From Mucilaginibacter paludis DSM 18603 (lineage in GTDB: Bacteria; Bacteroidota; Bacteroidia; Sphingobacteriales; Sphingobacteriaceae): 64,000 nt of DNA. The position numbers were made by a program, and so were the translations under genes. The notes under the pieces were generated by a model. The model was given only the letters and a program-made list of their open reading frames with translations, ran no database searches and was not told the origin of the DNA. Location: assembly GCF_000166195.2 (NCBI RefSeq), contig NZ_CM001403.1, positions 6,714,432 through 6,778,431 on the forward strand, given 5' to 3'. Below, piece by piece: positions 1 to 7,784 of the stretch (the first letter of the stretch is position 1; every line of letters begins with the position of its first letter).

Positions 1-189
1 CAATTCACGGTCTGGTGTCGGCACGGTACGTGACGGCTTGGCATTCAATGCCAAGCCACGCAAAAAATCACTCGGCGTTGACCCGGCGTTTTTGGCATTT
101 TGCCAAATTTGTGATTTCTCGGATGAGGTTACGCGCAAGCGTATCATAAGCTCACGCTTATCATCATCCAGTTTTTCAGGTCTTGCCAT
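1..189 (-). CDS. MobC-like relaxosome accessory protein (N-terminal 63 residues; cut by window edge)
   Basis: This gene reads leftward from an ATG at 187-189 and is still open at base 1, so only the N-terminal 63 codons are visible. The start MARPEKLDDDKRELMIRL, with the following VTSSEKSQIWQNAKNAG and PSDFLRGLAL, matches the ribbon-helix-helix type seen in plasmid mobilization MobC proteins, which bind oriT and help the relaxase. It is divergent from the coupling protein at 483, the same arrangement as mobC/traG around 24 kb. The relaxase gene is expected just outside the window to the left. The family call is from motif similarity, including to the 24087 gene, and is fairly sure. Confidence 0.72.
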   Translation of the reverse strand, partial: MARPEKLDDDKRELMIRLRVTSSEKSQIWQNAKNAGSTPSDFLRGLALNAKPSRTVPTPDREL

Positions 190-482
190 TTTGCTCTTGA
201 ATTTTGGTAAGGGGGGTTAAGGGGGGATGCATCGCCCCCCTTGCAAGTTTGGGTTGTGCGGAAATTACCCGTAAGGGTTTTTGTAGCTACAACCCACATC
301 TTGCAACACGACTACAAGATACGTATTCAGAGCGAACTTTTCAGGAAAAATCGCATATATGCATTACAAACAATGGCGGTGCATCTAAAGGTAAAAAGAG
401 TTATGCCTGTAAAAGAAAAAATAATACTTGCAGATATTATTTCCCTATATTACGGCGCCACAATTCCTAAACCTTATTATTT
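190..482. other. Divergent mobC/traG intergenic region
   Basis: There is no convincing gene in these 293 bases. The short open frames here have no recognisable composition or start signals. The stretch holds the G/C-rich hairpin listed separately (219-242) and presumably promoters for both flanking genes. Confidence 0.5.
219..242. other. Hairpin upstream of mobC, candidate oriT
   Basis: The arms AAGGGGGG (219-226) and CCCCCCTT (235-242) can pair around an 8-nt loop, next to TTGCAAG. Read on the mobC strand this gives TTGCAAGGGGGG, a loop, then CCCCCCTTAACCC before the start codon. The second mobC at 24087 has the same design, TTGCAAGGGAGA, a loop, then TCTCCCTTGACCC. Conservation of position and layout in two copies suggests a relaxosome site, either oriT or a MobC operator. 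The nick site cannot be assigned by eye. Confidence 0.42.
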
Positions 483-2459
483 ATGAGCGACGAAAAAAAG
501 CCAGACGATGAGAATATAAAGCCTTTTTATATTCATTTCGGGAAGACCCGAAAGGAGCCAAAATATAGCCACGCGCCATCGAAGAATACTACAGACGATA
601 AAAACGATGCCTCAGATATTCCACCGGAAAAAAATAACACGGTGCCGCCGATACCAAACCGCAATCCATATCAACAAGCGGCCAATAAAAGTGACGATGA
701 TGATATCTTTAGCCGATTGGGCATTACCAAAGCCGAATTTGATACGCTTATAGAATTTAGGGCGAATTACGAAGCACGGAATAATGTTTTCGTTTTCCTC
801 GTTGGGGTTCTGCTCACGCCTATATCGCTGGCAGGATCGTTATTAGGTTATGTTCGGGCATATAGGCGCTTTTTTGATGGCCGGTCTGTAAGGGCGTATT
901 TATGGCCGATGCGGCCTATCACACGATTGGCGATGATCTTAGGGGCAATTGTCTTTTGGTTGCTAATGCTGGCACTGTTTATTGTTGCAATCCCGGTGTT
1001 TGCCGCTGGCAATTATACCAAAGGACTTATTCTTGGTTATTTGGTAATCAACACAACCATTACCCTCATTGTATTTGGGATTTTCAAACTATGGCAGCGT
1101 AGAATTAATAGTGCCATTGCAGAGGGCAATAAATTCGGCTCGGCTCGGTTTGCTCATAATGACGAACTTTATACATTACGGAACGATACAGGTTTCTATA
1201 TCGGCAACGGCCATTTGTTTGACGACAAAGGCCATATCCTGACTGTGGCGGGAACGCGCGGCGGTAAAGGCACCAATATTATAATTCCTAATTTATTAGG
1301 GGCTGGGAAAGTGCAAACAAGCTGGGTAATCATTGACCCAAAAGCGGAAAATACTTATATCACCCAAAAATATCAGCGTTCTATCGGGCAACAAGTTATT
1401 ATCCTAAATCCGTGGGATTTATTTGGTTCCGATTTAGGCGAAACCCAAACCTACAATCCTCTCGATATTCTTAAACTCGATTCCCCGCATTTGGTGGATG
1501 ATGTGCAAGTGATCGCCGAAATGATCGTGCCGATTGAGGCTGGAAGCGGGGATAAATTTTGGACGGATTCTGCCCGAACAATTGTAAGTGGCCTATTACT
1601 GCACCTTGTTACGTCACAGCCGAAAGACAACCAGACCCTTACCACATTGTGGGAATGGGTAAGGCTGGTTTCGGATGATTGGGATAAGCTTATTCAAGAT
1701 ATGGGTGTTTGTGATGTTCCGGTAAACGGCATTATTGTTAAAAATGCCGCCCATGAAATATTGAAGCTTCAATCTGCTGGCGATGATACTTTCGGCGGTA
1801 TCATTGCCAATGTATTACAGGCAACGGATTTTCTTAAATCTCCTGCGTTGCAACAATCGCTAAAAAGTGGTTTTAAGCCTGAAACGCTGGCAGATGGCAA
1901 AACAACGCTGTATGTTATCATCCCTGCCGACAAACTCCGTTCACATGGTCGATATTTACGCTTGATCGTTACGAGCATGATGCGTGCGGTTATCAGGCAA
2001 CCGAAAAACCGTGTAACTTTCCTCCTCGATGAATTTGCAGCATTAGGCTATCTGCCGGAAATTGAAACGGCACTGAGCACCTATGCCGGGTATAACGTTA
2101 CGGTGTGGCCTATTCTGCAATCGCTTATCCAGTTAAAGAATTTGTATAAAGATAATTGGGAAACGTTTATTGCTAATTGTACCATACGGCAATATTTTAC
2201 GATCAACGATAATTTTTCTGCTGATTATATTAGTAAAGCTATTGGCGAAACTTCGCATACAATAGTTAAAAAAGGCAACAATGGTGATGAACCGGAAACA
2301 AATAAACGGGCATTGGTTACACCTGACGAATTAAGGCGGGAATCAAGCAAGCGGATATTCATGTTTATAAATAATCTGCCGCCGACCTATGTAGATAAAT
2401 TGCCTTATTATGAAGTGACGGAATGGGATGATAGAGCTGATAAAAATCCTTATATTTAA
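483..2459 (+). CDS. TraG/VirD4-family type IV coupling protein
   Basis: This 658-residue protein is a conjugation coupling ATPase that links the relaxosome to a secretion channel at the inner membrane. An acidic, low-complexity N-terminus (residues 1-75) precedes hydrophobic membrane segments around residues 103-125 and 150-205. The Walker A motif GTRGGKG lies near residue 256 and the Walker B motif FLLDEFAALG near residue 514. It is a clear paralogue of the 22038-23831 gene and is likewise divergent from a mobC gene. No mating-pore genes are visible nearby, so it probably serves a mobilizable element using a helper channel. The cargo lipoprotein starts 16 nt downstream. Confidence 0.9.
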   Translation: MSDEKKPDDENIKPFYIHFGKTRKEPKYSHAPSKNTTDDKNDASDIPPEKNNTVPPIPNRNPYQQAANKSDDDDIFSRLGITKAEFDTLIEFRANYEARNNVFVFLVGVLLTPISLAGSLLGYVRAYRRFFDGRSVRAYLWPMRPITRLAMILGAIVFWLLMLALFIVAIPVFAAGNYTKGLILGYLVINTTITLIVFGIFKLWQRRINSAIAEGNKFGSARFAHNDELYTLRNDTGFYIGNGHLFDDKGHILTVAGTRGGKGTNIIIPNLLGAGKVQTSWVIIDPKAENTYITQKYQRSIGQQVIILNPWDLFGSDLGETQTYNPLDILKLDSPHLVDDVQVIAEMIVPIEAGSGDKFWTDSARTIVSGLLLHLVTSQPKDNQTLTTLWEWVRLVSDDWDKLIQDMGVCDVPVNGIIVKNAAHEILKLQSAGDDTFGGIIANVLQATDFLKSPALQQSLKSGFKPETLADGKTTLYVIIPADKLRSHGRYLRLIVTSMMRAVIRQPKNRVTFLLDEFAALGYLPEIETALSTYAGYNVTVWPILQSLIQLKNLYKDNWETFIANCTIRQYFTINDNFSADYISKAIGETSHTIVKKGNNGDEPETNKRALVTPDELRRESSKRIFMFINNLPPTYVDKLPYYEVTEWDDRADKNPYI

Positions 2460-2475
2460 ACACAATTGATTAGTT

Positions 2476-3963
2476 ATGAATAAGATAATTATTTTAAGTT
2501 CAATATGCATTGCAATAATTTTAAACGGCTGCAGCAAAAAGCAAAGCCAAGAAACAATAATTGAAATTACACCACTTCATACTCCAACTACTTATAATGA
2601 ACTTATTGCATCTGAAAAGATCACAAATAGAATTACATTAGACGGCACTAAAATCATTAACGATAGTTTTAATCAATTAATAACAAATAAAATTCTTATT
2701 GATCCTCAAAAAATTGCTGACCAAATAAAAAAAGTTGAAAATGTGAAAAATGCTTTTCCTAATCAAACTGGTTCTTCTATTATCGTACAACAAACTGATG
2801 GGAAAAATATCATCTTAATTATTAAAACTCAAGACGACATCCGCTTAGACCCTGTCATAAAAATAAATAATAGTCCTGCAGTAAATCCAATACAAACATT
2901 TTCTGAAGTATCGCGAGGTCGCAATTATCCTGCAATTATACCAACAATCAAAAAGGCAGTTATTCTCGCTCCTTTTGAAGCTTCTTTTAAATCAGATTTA
3001 TACGCAATAGCTACTATTTTAGCTAATGCCGGATATTCAGTAGATATATTTCCAGATAATTTAGCGACGCTTGATAAATTTCGAGGTGACTTTTTAAAAA
3101 AATATGGCGTAATTTATATTAAAACCCACGGTACCGCACAAGATAATTTCTTAGGTGTATTTCCCTCTACTACCATTGCAACAGGTGAAATATATGATGA
3201 AAAAAAATTGTCTGAAATTGAATTGGGTGAAAGATTACTGGTAAGAGAATCTGTTAATCTTATCAATAATGTTCATTATTTTGGTGTATCACCTGAATAC
3301 ATCAAATATACTTTAACGGACAAATTTCCAAACTCATTAGTTTTTATAGATGCTTGCGAATCCGCGATTAACAATGATTTATCTGGCATGTTTTTAAAAA
3401 ACGGAGCGATTGGCTATCAAGGTTATAATCAGGTAATGAGAGTTTATTTCACTAATATGATTTCATTGGAACTAATGTCTCTACTTGAAGAAGGAACGCC
3501 ATTATCAAACACAAAACCGAGTTTAACTTATGATCCTGGTGTCAAGAAAGTATCATTACCTAATGTACCTGGAGCTAATATAAATGCCCTTATAAACGTA
3601 TTCGATCAAAATAATTCGCAAATTTTGATCAATAGGGATAATTCTGGGACTGCTGTTATATCACCAAGCTTCGGTTACATTGGTAATCCCGTAATGTTTT
3701 ATGGCTTTGCTAATGTTTATAACTCTTCGGGAATTAACTTAGCCTCAACCCTTTCGGTTACTACAGTAAGCACTGGTCAAACAATGCTATTCGGAAAATC
3801 AACCGGTACTGGTAATCAATTAGCATACTGGGAATATAATACGGTTTTGGGCGGCAAATTCTCCAGTATTCCATATGTTGATCTTTACATCTTTAAAACT
3901 TTTGATATTCATGGTAATATTTTGGAGACATTAACATCAACAGGCATAGTTCTGAATCGATAA
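2476..3963 (+). CDS. Lipoprotein with a caspase-fold (clan CD/CHAT-like) domain
   Basis: The 495-residue product begins with a lipoprotein signal whose lipobox LNGC puts the lipidated Cys near residue 19, so it is probably anchored in an envelope membrane. Residues about 155-350 look like a clan CD cysteine peptidase. A beta strand ends in KTHG (His218) and a later strand ends in FIDACES (Cys294), the spacing and context of the His/Cys dyad of caspases, CHAT domains and gingipain-like enzymes. The C-terminal 100 residues are beta-rich and may be a binding module. The gene follows traG by 16 nt and is AT-rich, which suggests recently acquired cargo. Protease activity is inferred from the motifs, and the substrate is unknown. 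Confidence 0.6.
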   Translation: MNKIIILSSICIAIILNGCSKKQSQETIIEITPLHTPTTYNELIASEKITNRITLDGTKIINDSFNQLITNKILIDPQKIADQIKKVENVKNAFPNQTGSSIIVQQTDGKNIILIIKTQDDIRLDPVIKINNSPAVNPIQTFSEVSRGRNYPAIIPTIKKAVILAPFEASFKSDLYAIATILANAGYSVDIFPDNLATLDKFRGDFLKKYGVIYIKTHGTAQDNFLGVFPSTTIATGEIYDEKKLSEIELGERLLVRESVNLINNVHYFGVSPEYIKYTLTDKFPNSLVFIDACESAINNDLSGMFLKNGAIGYQGYNQVMRVYFTNMISLELMSLLEEGTPLSNTKPSLTYDPGVKKVSLPNVPGANINALINVFDQNNSQILINRDNSGTAVISPSFGYIGNPVMFYGFANVYNSSGINLASTLSVTTVSTGQTMLFGKSTGTGNQLAYWEYNTVLGGKFSSIPYVDLYIFKTFDIHGNILETLTSTGIVLNR

Positions 3964-3979
3964 TTAAGAGGTTATTTTA

Positions 3980-4360
3980 TTGAAGCGTTTTAAGAGTATC
4001 ATCATCTTAACATTAGCAATTTTCATTGTGTGCTGTAGATTTTCTAACACTGCAACTGTGAGTCATGATGAACTTGAAAAACTTATTTTAAAAGATGATT
4101 TTTTAAATTTAAGCGCTGAGAATTATATAACGAAGTCTTTAGCCATTATAAATCGGCTTTCAACAAGCCAAATCCATAAATTAGTTCCAAATGTTATTAA
4201 CACGAAGGAAGCTAAGGCTGAAATTATTGTTGCTACAATTAGAGAACACAAGGATATATTATTCGCGGATACAAATGAGCCGTTTAATTCGGTATCATTC
4301 TTTAATAAATCTACATTTATACAGTGTGTGATATTAATTCGTGAACCTGGTGAACAATAA
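3980..4360 (+). CDS. Small exported protein/lipoprotein of unknown function
   Basis: This 126-residue protein starts at TTG, preceded by AAGAGG about 9 nt upstream, an unusually clear ribosome binding site for this phylum. The N-terminus MKRFKSIIILTLAIFIVCC is a signal peptide ending in a Cys pair that could be lipidated. The mature part is helical and has no family I recognise. It follows the caspase-like lipoprotein by 16 nt, so the two are probably co-transcribed. It resembles the 4570 gene in length, TTG start and a central pattern of the type L-S-x-x-x-x-x-K-L/I-x-P, so the two may be diverged paralogues. Confidence 0.6.
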   Translation: MKRFKSIIILTLAIFIVCCRFSNTATVSHDELEKLILKDDFLNLSAENYITKSLAIINRLSTSQIHKLVPNVINTKEAKAEIIVATIREHKDILFADTNEPFNSVSFFNKSTFIQCVILIREPGEQ

Positions 4361-4386
4361 CTATTACTCTTCATTATGCAGGTTAA

Positions 4387-4551
4387 ATGTTGTTGTATGA
4401 CCTATTAAATTCACTTATCCAACTAGAGAATTTTGTAAGGGTAATAGGAAATGTTTACCCACAGCCTTACATATATTACTTTACTGTAAATGATTTATCA
4501 GGTAATCCTATAAGTAGGTGTTCTGCCTCATTTACCTTACACGAAAAGTAG
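4387..4551 (+). pseudogene. Decayed fragment of a traG coupling-protein gene (part A)
   Basis: A 54-codon frame here reads NSLIQLENF and later YYFTVNDLSGNPISR. The intact coupling protein upstream has QSLIQLKNL and QYFTINDNFSADYISK at the same spacing, and the DNA aligns through most of the stretch. It is therefore a remnant of the 3' part of a second traG copy, matching residues about 545-600 of the 658-residue protein. The frame is closed by TAG at 4549-4551. The C-terminal remnant lies at 4955-5023, on the far side of the small exported-protein gene. Confidence 0.65.
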
Positions 4552-4569
4552 AATTAAGGTCTTTTTAAA

Positions 4570-4953
4570 TTGAAAAAACTCTTATTGTGTTTATTGATAA
4601 CCGTTTTAATAGCTTGGAATATATTTCCCGAGTTGAGTTGTAAATTGAACAAAAGTGAATTTTCAGTTTTTTACAACTCACATGAATTTGCACATGGCGA
4701 TTTTATCAATGCAAATTATAATGTATATACATTGAACGAAGTAGCAAATTTATCCGATAATGATTTTTATAAAATTTTACCATGTTACAAAAAACGTGAT
4801 CTTACCAATGTAATTCTTATTGCGGAAATTTTCAGAATTAACCCGGCATACAGTGATGTTACCATTGGCCAAAACGGTAACGCGATTAACTATTTTGATA
4901 AGAAAAAAAAATCAAAAGAGCAGTTAATATTTAACGCTACTAAATTTCAGTAA
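4570..4953 (+). CDS. Small exported protein of unknown function
   Basis: The 127-residue product starts at TTG (4570-4572). Its N-terminus MKKLLLCLLITVLIAWNIF is a hydrophobic signal or anchor. The mature part contains LSDNDFYKILPCYKKRDL, loosely similar to the preceding 126-residue protein. No family is recognised. The gene sits exactly between two decayed traG fragments, with its stop codon one base before part B, so it was probably inserted into, or joined with, a dying traG copy. An ATG start is absent, which lowers confidence slightly. Confidence 0.55.
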   Translation: MKKLLLCLLITVLIAWNIFPELSCKLNKSEFSVFYNSHEFAHGDFINANYNVYTLNEVANLSDNDFYKILPCYKKRDLTNVILIAEIFRINPAYSDVTIGQNGNAINYFDKKKKSKEQLIFNATKFQ

Positions 4954-4954
4954 C

Positions 4955-5023
4955 GTAACGCCGGATAAATTGCGGCGAGCATCGGGCAAAAAGATTCATG
5001 TTATTGTCGATCTGCCGCCTTGA
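4955..5023 (+). pseudogene. Decayed fragment of a traG coupling-protein gene (part B, C-terminus)
   Basis: The frame from 4955 reads VTPDKLRRASGKKIHVIVDLPP and stops at TGA 5021-5023. The intact coupling protein at 483-2459 has VTPDELRRESSKRIF followed by NNLPP near its C-terminus. This is the tail of the same decayed gene whose earlier part is at 4387-4551. In an intact copy the two blocks are about 80 nt apart; here about 400 nt separate them. Confidence 0.65.
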
Positions 5024-5294
5024 AATTAGTTGGTTTAAATGCTAACTAAATGTGCTATCAAAAAAAGATGCACCACAGTTGAACCAACAAAAAGCAGGAC
5101 ATTCTACGTTATATAAATCATTGAATACTACCAAAAAACTGAACTGAAAATTTCTTACGAATTTCTTTGAGGTATTTAATATTAGGACTAAAAGCTTGTT
5201 GTTACTATGGCCTCCAACATAGAATCAAAATAATATTTGGTGCAGGACAATATTTATTATTTATGTACCAGAACTCAATATTAAATTATAAATC

Positions 5295-5555
5295 ATGTCA
5301 AATTCAATTCCAGAAGCTGAAAAGCAGAAAATCATTCAAAAAATCACGGCTAAAGCCCCAAACTTGCGATGACCTATGTGTAGCAATCAGGGTTTTAGTT
5401 TGGCTGAAGGATACTTTAATAATATTCTAAACTTCGATTTAAAAGGTGGGATGGTTCTTGGTGGGCCAACTATTCCAACCATTGCGTTGATATGCAATAA
5501 TTGTGGCTTTACAAGCCAACATGCTCTTGGTGTTTTAGGATTATTAAATCAGTAG
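5295..5555 (+). pseudogene. Small zinc-ribbon protein gene interrupted by TGA at its first zinc-ligand Cys
   Basis: From ATG 5295 the frame encodes 25 residues, meets TGA at 5370-5372, then stays open to TAG 5553-5555. If the TGA codon stood for Cys, the 86-residue product would carry CPMC (26-29) and CNNC (67-70), a complete zinc ribbon, separated by a glycine-rich hydrophobic stretch. The intact frame after the stop and the exact fall of TGA on a ligand Cys point to one substitution from TGC or TGT. It lies 2 nt before the membrane-protein gene, so the two form a pair. It is probably a recent nonsense mutation; a sequencing error is possible. Confidence 0.6.
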
Positions 5556-5557
5556 AA

Positions 5558-5959
5558 ATGGTGGATAGCAATCTTCATATTGATGTTAACAACGATGTAA
5601 TCCAGCACTCAATTATTTACAAAAATATTAAACAAGAGTTCATATTAACTAATATGGATAAAGTTGAGTTACTACTGATCGCACATCATAACGTTATAAA
5701 AAGGAAAATTGATTGGCTCGCCCCATTAGGGATATTCATTACTTTATTAGCAACATTAGCGACAGCGGAATTTACTAAGACGGGGTTTGGGATCGAGCCT
5801 ATTATTTGGAAAAGCCTATTTCTATTTGCTTGTATTAGTTCATTTGCTCTCACTGTTTACTTTGCTTATGGTGCTATTAAAGATTGGAACAAAGGTACAG
5901 TCGAAGAATTTATTAGGAAGTTAAAAATTGAAGATGCAGATAAACAGCCTTCCAATTGA
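5558..5959 (+). CDS. Two-helix membrane protein of unknown function
   Basis: I place the start at ATG 5558, directly after the zinc-ribbon stop, rather than at an earlier in-frame ATG (5501) that would overlap that gene. The 133-residue product has a soluble N-terminal region of about 45 residues, two hydrophobic helices (about residues 58-78 with LGIFITLLATLAT, and 90-112 with FLFACISSFALTVYF), and a charged tail. The family is not recognised. Pairing with the zinc-ribbon gene suggests that the two worked together, perhaps in sensing or immunity, but that is only inference. Confidence 0.6.
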   Translation: MVDSNLHIDVNNDVIQHSIIYKNIKQEFILTNMDKVELLLIAHHNVIKRKIDWLAPLGIFITLLATLATAEFTKTGFGIEPIIWKSLFLFACISSFALTVYFAYGAIKDWNKGTVEEFIRKLKIEDADKQPSN

Positions 5960-6031
5960 TGACTTTGTTAACAATTGGAATAATACATTCTTGTAGGATA
6001 TAATCTCATTATGAGAGAGGCATACAAATGT

Positions 6032-7303
6032 TTATTGATTTATTTTATAACTCATCGATAGAAAACCCAAATTATAGCTATGTGCTTCCGTTAAGGTAAT
6101 CGCAAGATCTTTCTTTGATTTTGTTCCAATTAAGCTATCAAGATAATCAGCGTACTCCTGCATAAATTGTTTTCGCTGAGGCAAAAATGTAGCGCGATCG
6201 TATGCACGGTCATTATTAGACTTTGGAGCATGTGATAATTGTCTATCTATAACATGATGCGGATAGTTCAAAATCTCTTTACCAACGCCCAATGGTAAAG
6301 TTCTAAATCCGTGGCCTGTCATACGGTTTTTATAACCCATACGTTTTAGGGCGTTTAAAATGGTGCAATCTGACATTGGTTTGCGTGGGTAGGGAATACT
6401 GGGAAATAAATATTCGCGGTGCCCTGTCAATTCTTTAAGTTCGTACAGCACCGATAAAGCTTGCTTTGATAGCGGCACTAAGTGTGTCAAATCCATTTTC
6501 ATTCGTTCGGCTGGGATTGTCCACATAGCGTTTGCAAAATTAATCTCGGACCACTTAGCGTTTATCAATTCGCCTGTTCTGACAAATGTGTAAAGCAATA
6601 ATTTTATAGCCAAATTTGTTTGCTTGTAGGCTCGGGCTTCATTGCTGTTAATTGCGGCTAACAGTTCCGGTAACTCACTAATGTCAATCGCTGCATAATG
6701 GCCTTTCTTGTATTTTTTAAATGCCCCTTTTAGTCCGAAAGTTAAATCCTTATCTAACCTCCCCGTTAAGGATGCGTACTGAAAAACCTTACTGCACATT
6801 TGTAACACTCGCCTTGCGATCTCCGGCGCGTTTTTTTCAATGCGCTGTAAACAAGTGAGGATGATCTGTGGAGTTAACTGATTTAGTGGATAACGGCCTA
6901 TGTGCGGAAACGCATGCAGTTCTAAACGTCGGATAATATAATCAGCATGTTTTTCACTCCATGTTTTGTAATAGTGTTGATGCCATTCCCTTGCAACTGT
7001 CTCGAAGGTTTGATCGGAATTAAACGCGGCCAGTTGCTTTGCTTTTGTTTTTAATATCGTTGGATCGATTCCAGCTTTGATGCTTTCTTTTGCTTCATCG
7101 CAAATTTTACGTGCCTCTTTTAACGAAACATTGGGAAATACTCCTATTGCATACGTTTTCGATTTTCCATGAAATTTAAAGTTGTAGCGCCAATATTTGC
7201 TACCATTAGGCATGATTCGTAAATAAAGCCCTTCAATATCATACAGTTTATAAGGTTTGGTTTGAGGCTTGGCGTAACGGCAAGCCATGTCGTTAAGTGA
7301 CAC
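6032..7303 (-). CDS. P4-type tyrosine recombinase (integrase)
   Basis: This 423-residue integrase has the DUF4102-type N-terminal domain (LYDIEGLYLRIMPNGSKYWR), a central SAM-like domain and a catalytic domain. Visible catalytic positions are Arg in FVRTGEL, the HGFR pair, His in QLSHAP, and Tyr in RAYDRA. The start is GTG 7303; alignment with the 16949-18295 integrase (LNDxxC near the start) supports it over the ATG five codons later. It is about 45 percent similar by eye to that second integrase and shares a 26-bp upstream motif with it. It may be the integrase of a nested island that carries the ATPase and primase genes. Confidence 0.9.
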   Translation of the reverse strand: MSLNDMACRYAKPQTKPYKLYDIEGLYLRIMPNGSKYWRYNFKFHGKSKTYAIGVFPNVSLKEARKICDEAKESIKAGIDPTILKTKAKQLAAFNSDQTFETVAREWHQHYYKTWSEKHADYIIRRLELHAFPHIGRYPLNQLTPQIILTCLQRIEKNAPEIARRVLQMCSKVFQYASLTGRLDKDLTFGLKGAFKKYKKGHYAAIDISELPELLAAINSNEARAYKQTNLAIKLLLYTFVRTGELINAKWSEINFANAMWTIPAERMKMDLTHLVPLSKQALSVLYELKELTGHREYLFPSIPYPRKPMSDCTILNALKRMGYKNRMTGHGFRTLPLGVGKEILNYPHHVIDRQLSHAPKSNNDRAYDRATFLPQRKQFMQEYADYLDSLIGTKSKKDLAITLTEAHSYNLGFLSMSYKINQ

Positions 7304-7784
7304 GAATTCCTCCTTTAGTTACAATAAGATATTTAATAAATGAGGGTATCGAATTTATCAGGGTATCATTGATACCCTTTTTTATACCCTTTTTTGTTGT
7401 TAATTTGGATAAGTATAGGTATATAATCCTAAATGTAAAGTGCCAAAAAACACCGCTTTTATACGGGTTTTTTAGACTGATAGGAATATATGTTGTTAAA
7501 AATGGTGGAGAGAATAGACTCTTGAAACCACTTTTTATATTCCTAACACTGATAGAATTTTTCAATGTCATTTTTATCCGGTACCCTCACTTATACCCGG
7601 CGGGTATATCATCAAATTATACACTAAAACGCATGCTCTGCAAGCCTTTTCTTACGCTACGAGTTAGAATTCTTTTTTGAAGTTTATAAATGTTGAAATT
7701 AGTTTTTGATGTTAATGTACATTAATGGTGATGGATAATTATTCCTATAAAATGGGCTGTAGTGATTAGACTTTGAAAGGGCTA
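7304..7784. other. Upstream region of the P4-type integrase, with repeats
   Basis: These 481 bases have no supported gene. They contain repeated GGGTATC/GATACCC boxes at 7343-7390, including a hairpin AGGGTATC-ATT-GATACCCT at 7360-7378 followed by T residues, a TAGG-N8-CCTA motif at 7416-7431 and a half-site TAGGAATATAT at 7481. The repeats probably form the integrase operator or an attachment region. Confidence 0.4.
7416..7431. promoter_or_regulatory. TAGG-N8-CCTA motif, copy 1
   Basis: TAGGTATATAATCCTA lies 113 bp upstream of the first P4-type integrase. With flanks (7411-7436) it matches 18400-18425, upstream of the second P4-type integrase, at 25 of 26 positions. It is a probable operator or recombination site. 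Confidence 0.5.

Noticed and set aside
38..220. Rightward open frame at the left edge
   Set aside because: The opposite strand encodes a clear MobC N-terminus over the same bases.
204..486. Two overlapping open frames before traG
   Set aside because: They overlap each other and the candidate oriT hairpin, resemble no protein family and look like chance frames in the intergenic region.
5370..5372. Selenocysteine at the TGA codon
   Set aside because: A Cys in CPMC is a structural zinc ligand, no SECIS-like hairpin is evident just after it, and selenoproteins are rare in this group. A point mutation is simpler.
5167..5430. 87-codon frame with TTG start
   Set aside because: It overlaps the zinc-ribbon gene in another frame and has no recognisable composition; the zinc ribbon explains the region better.
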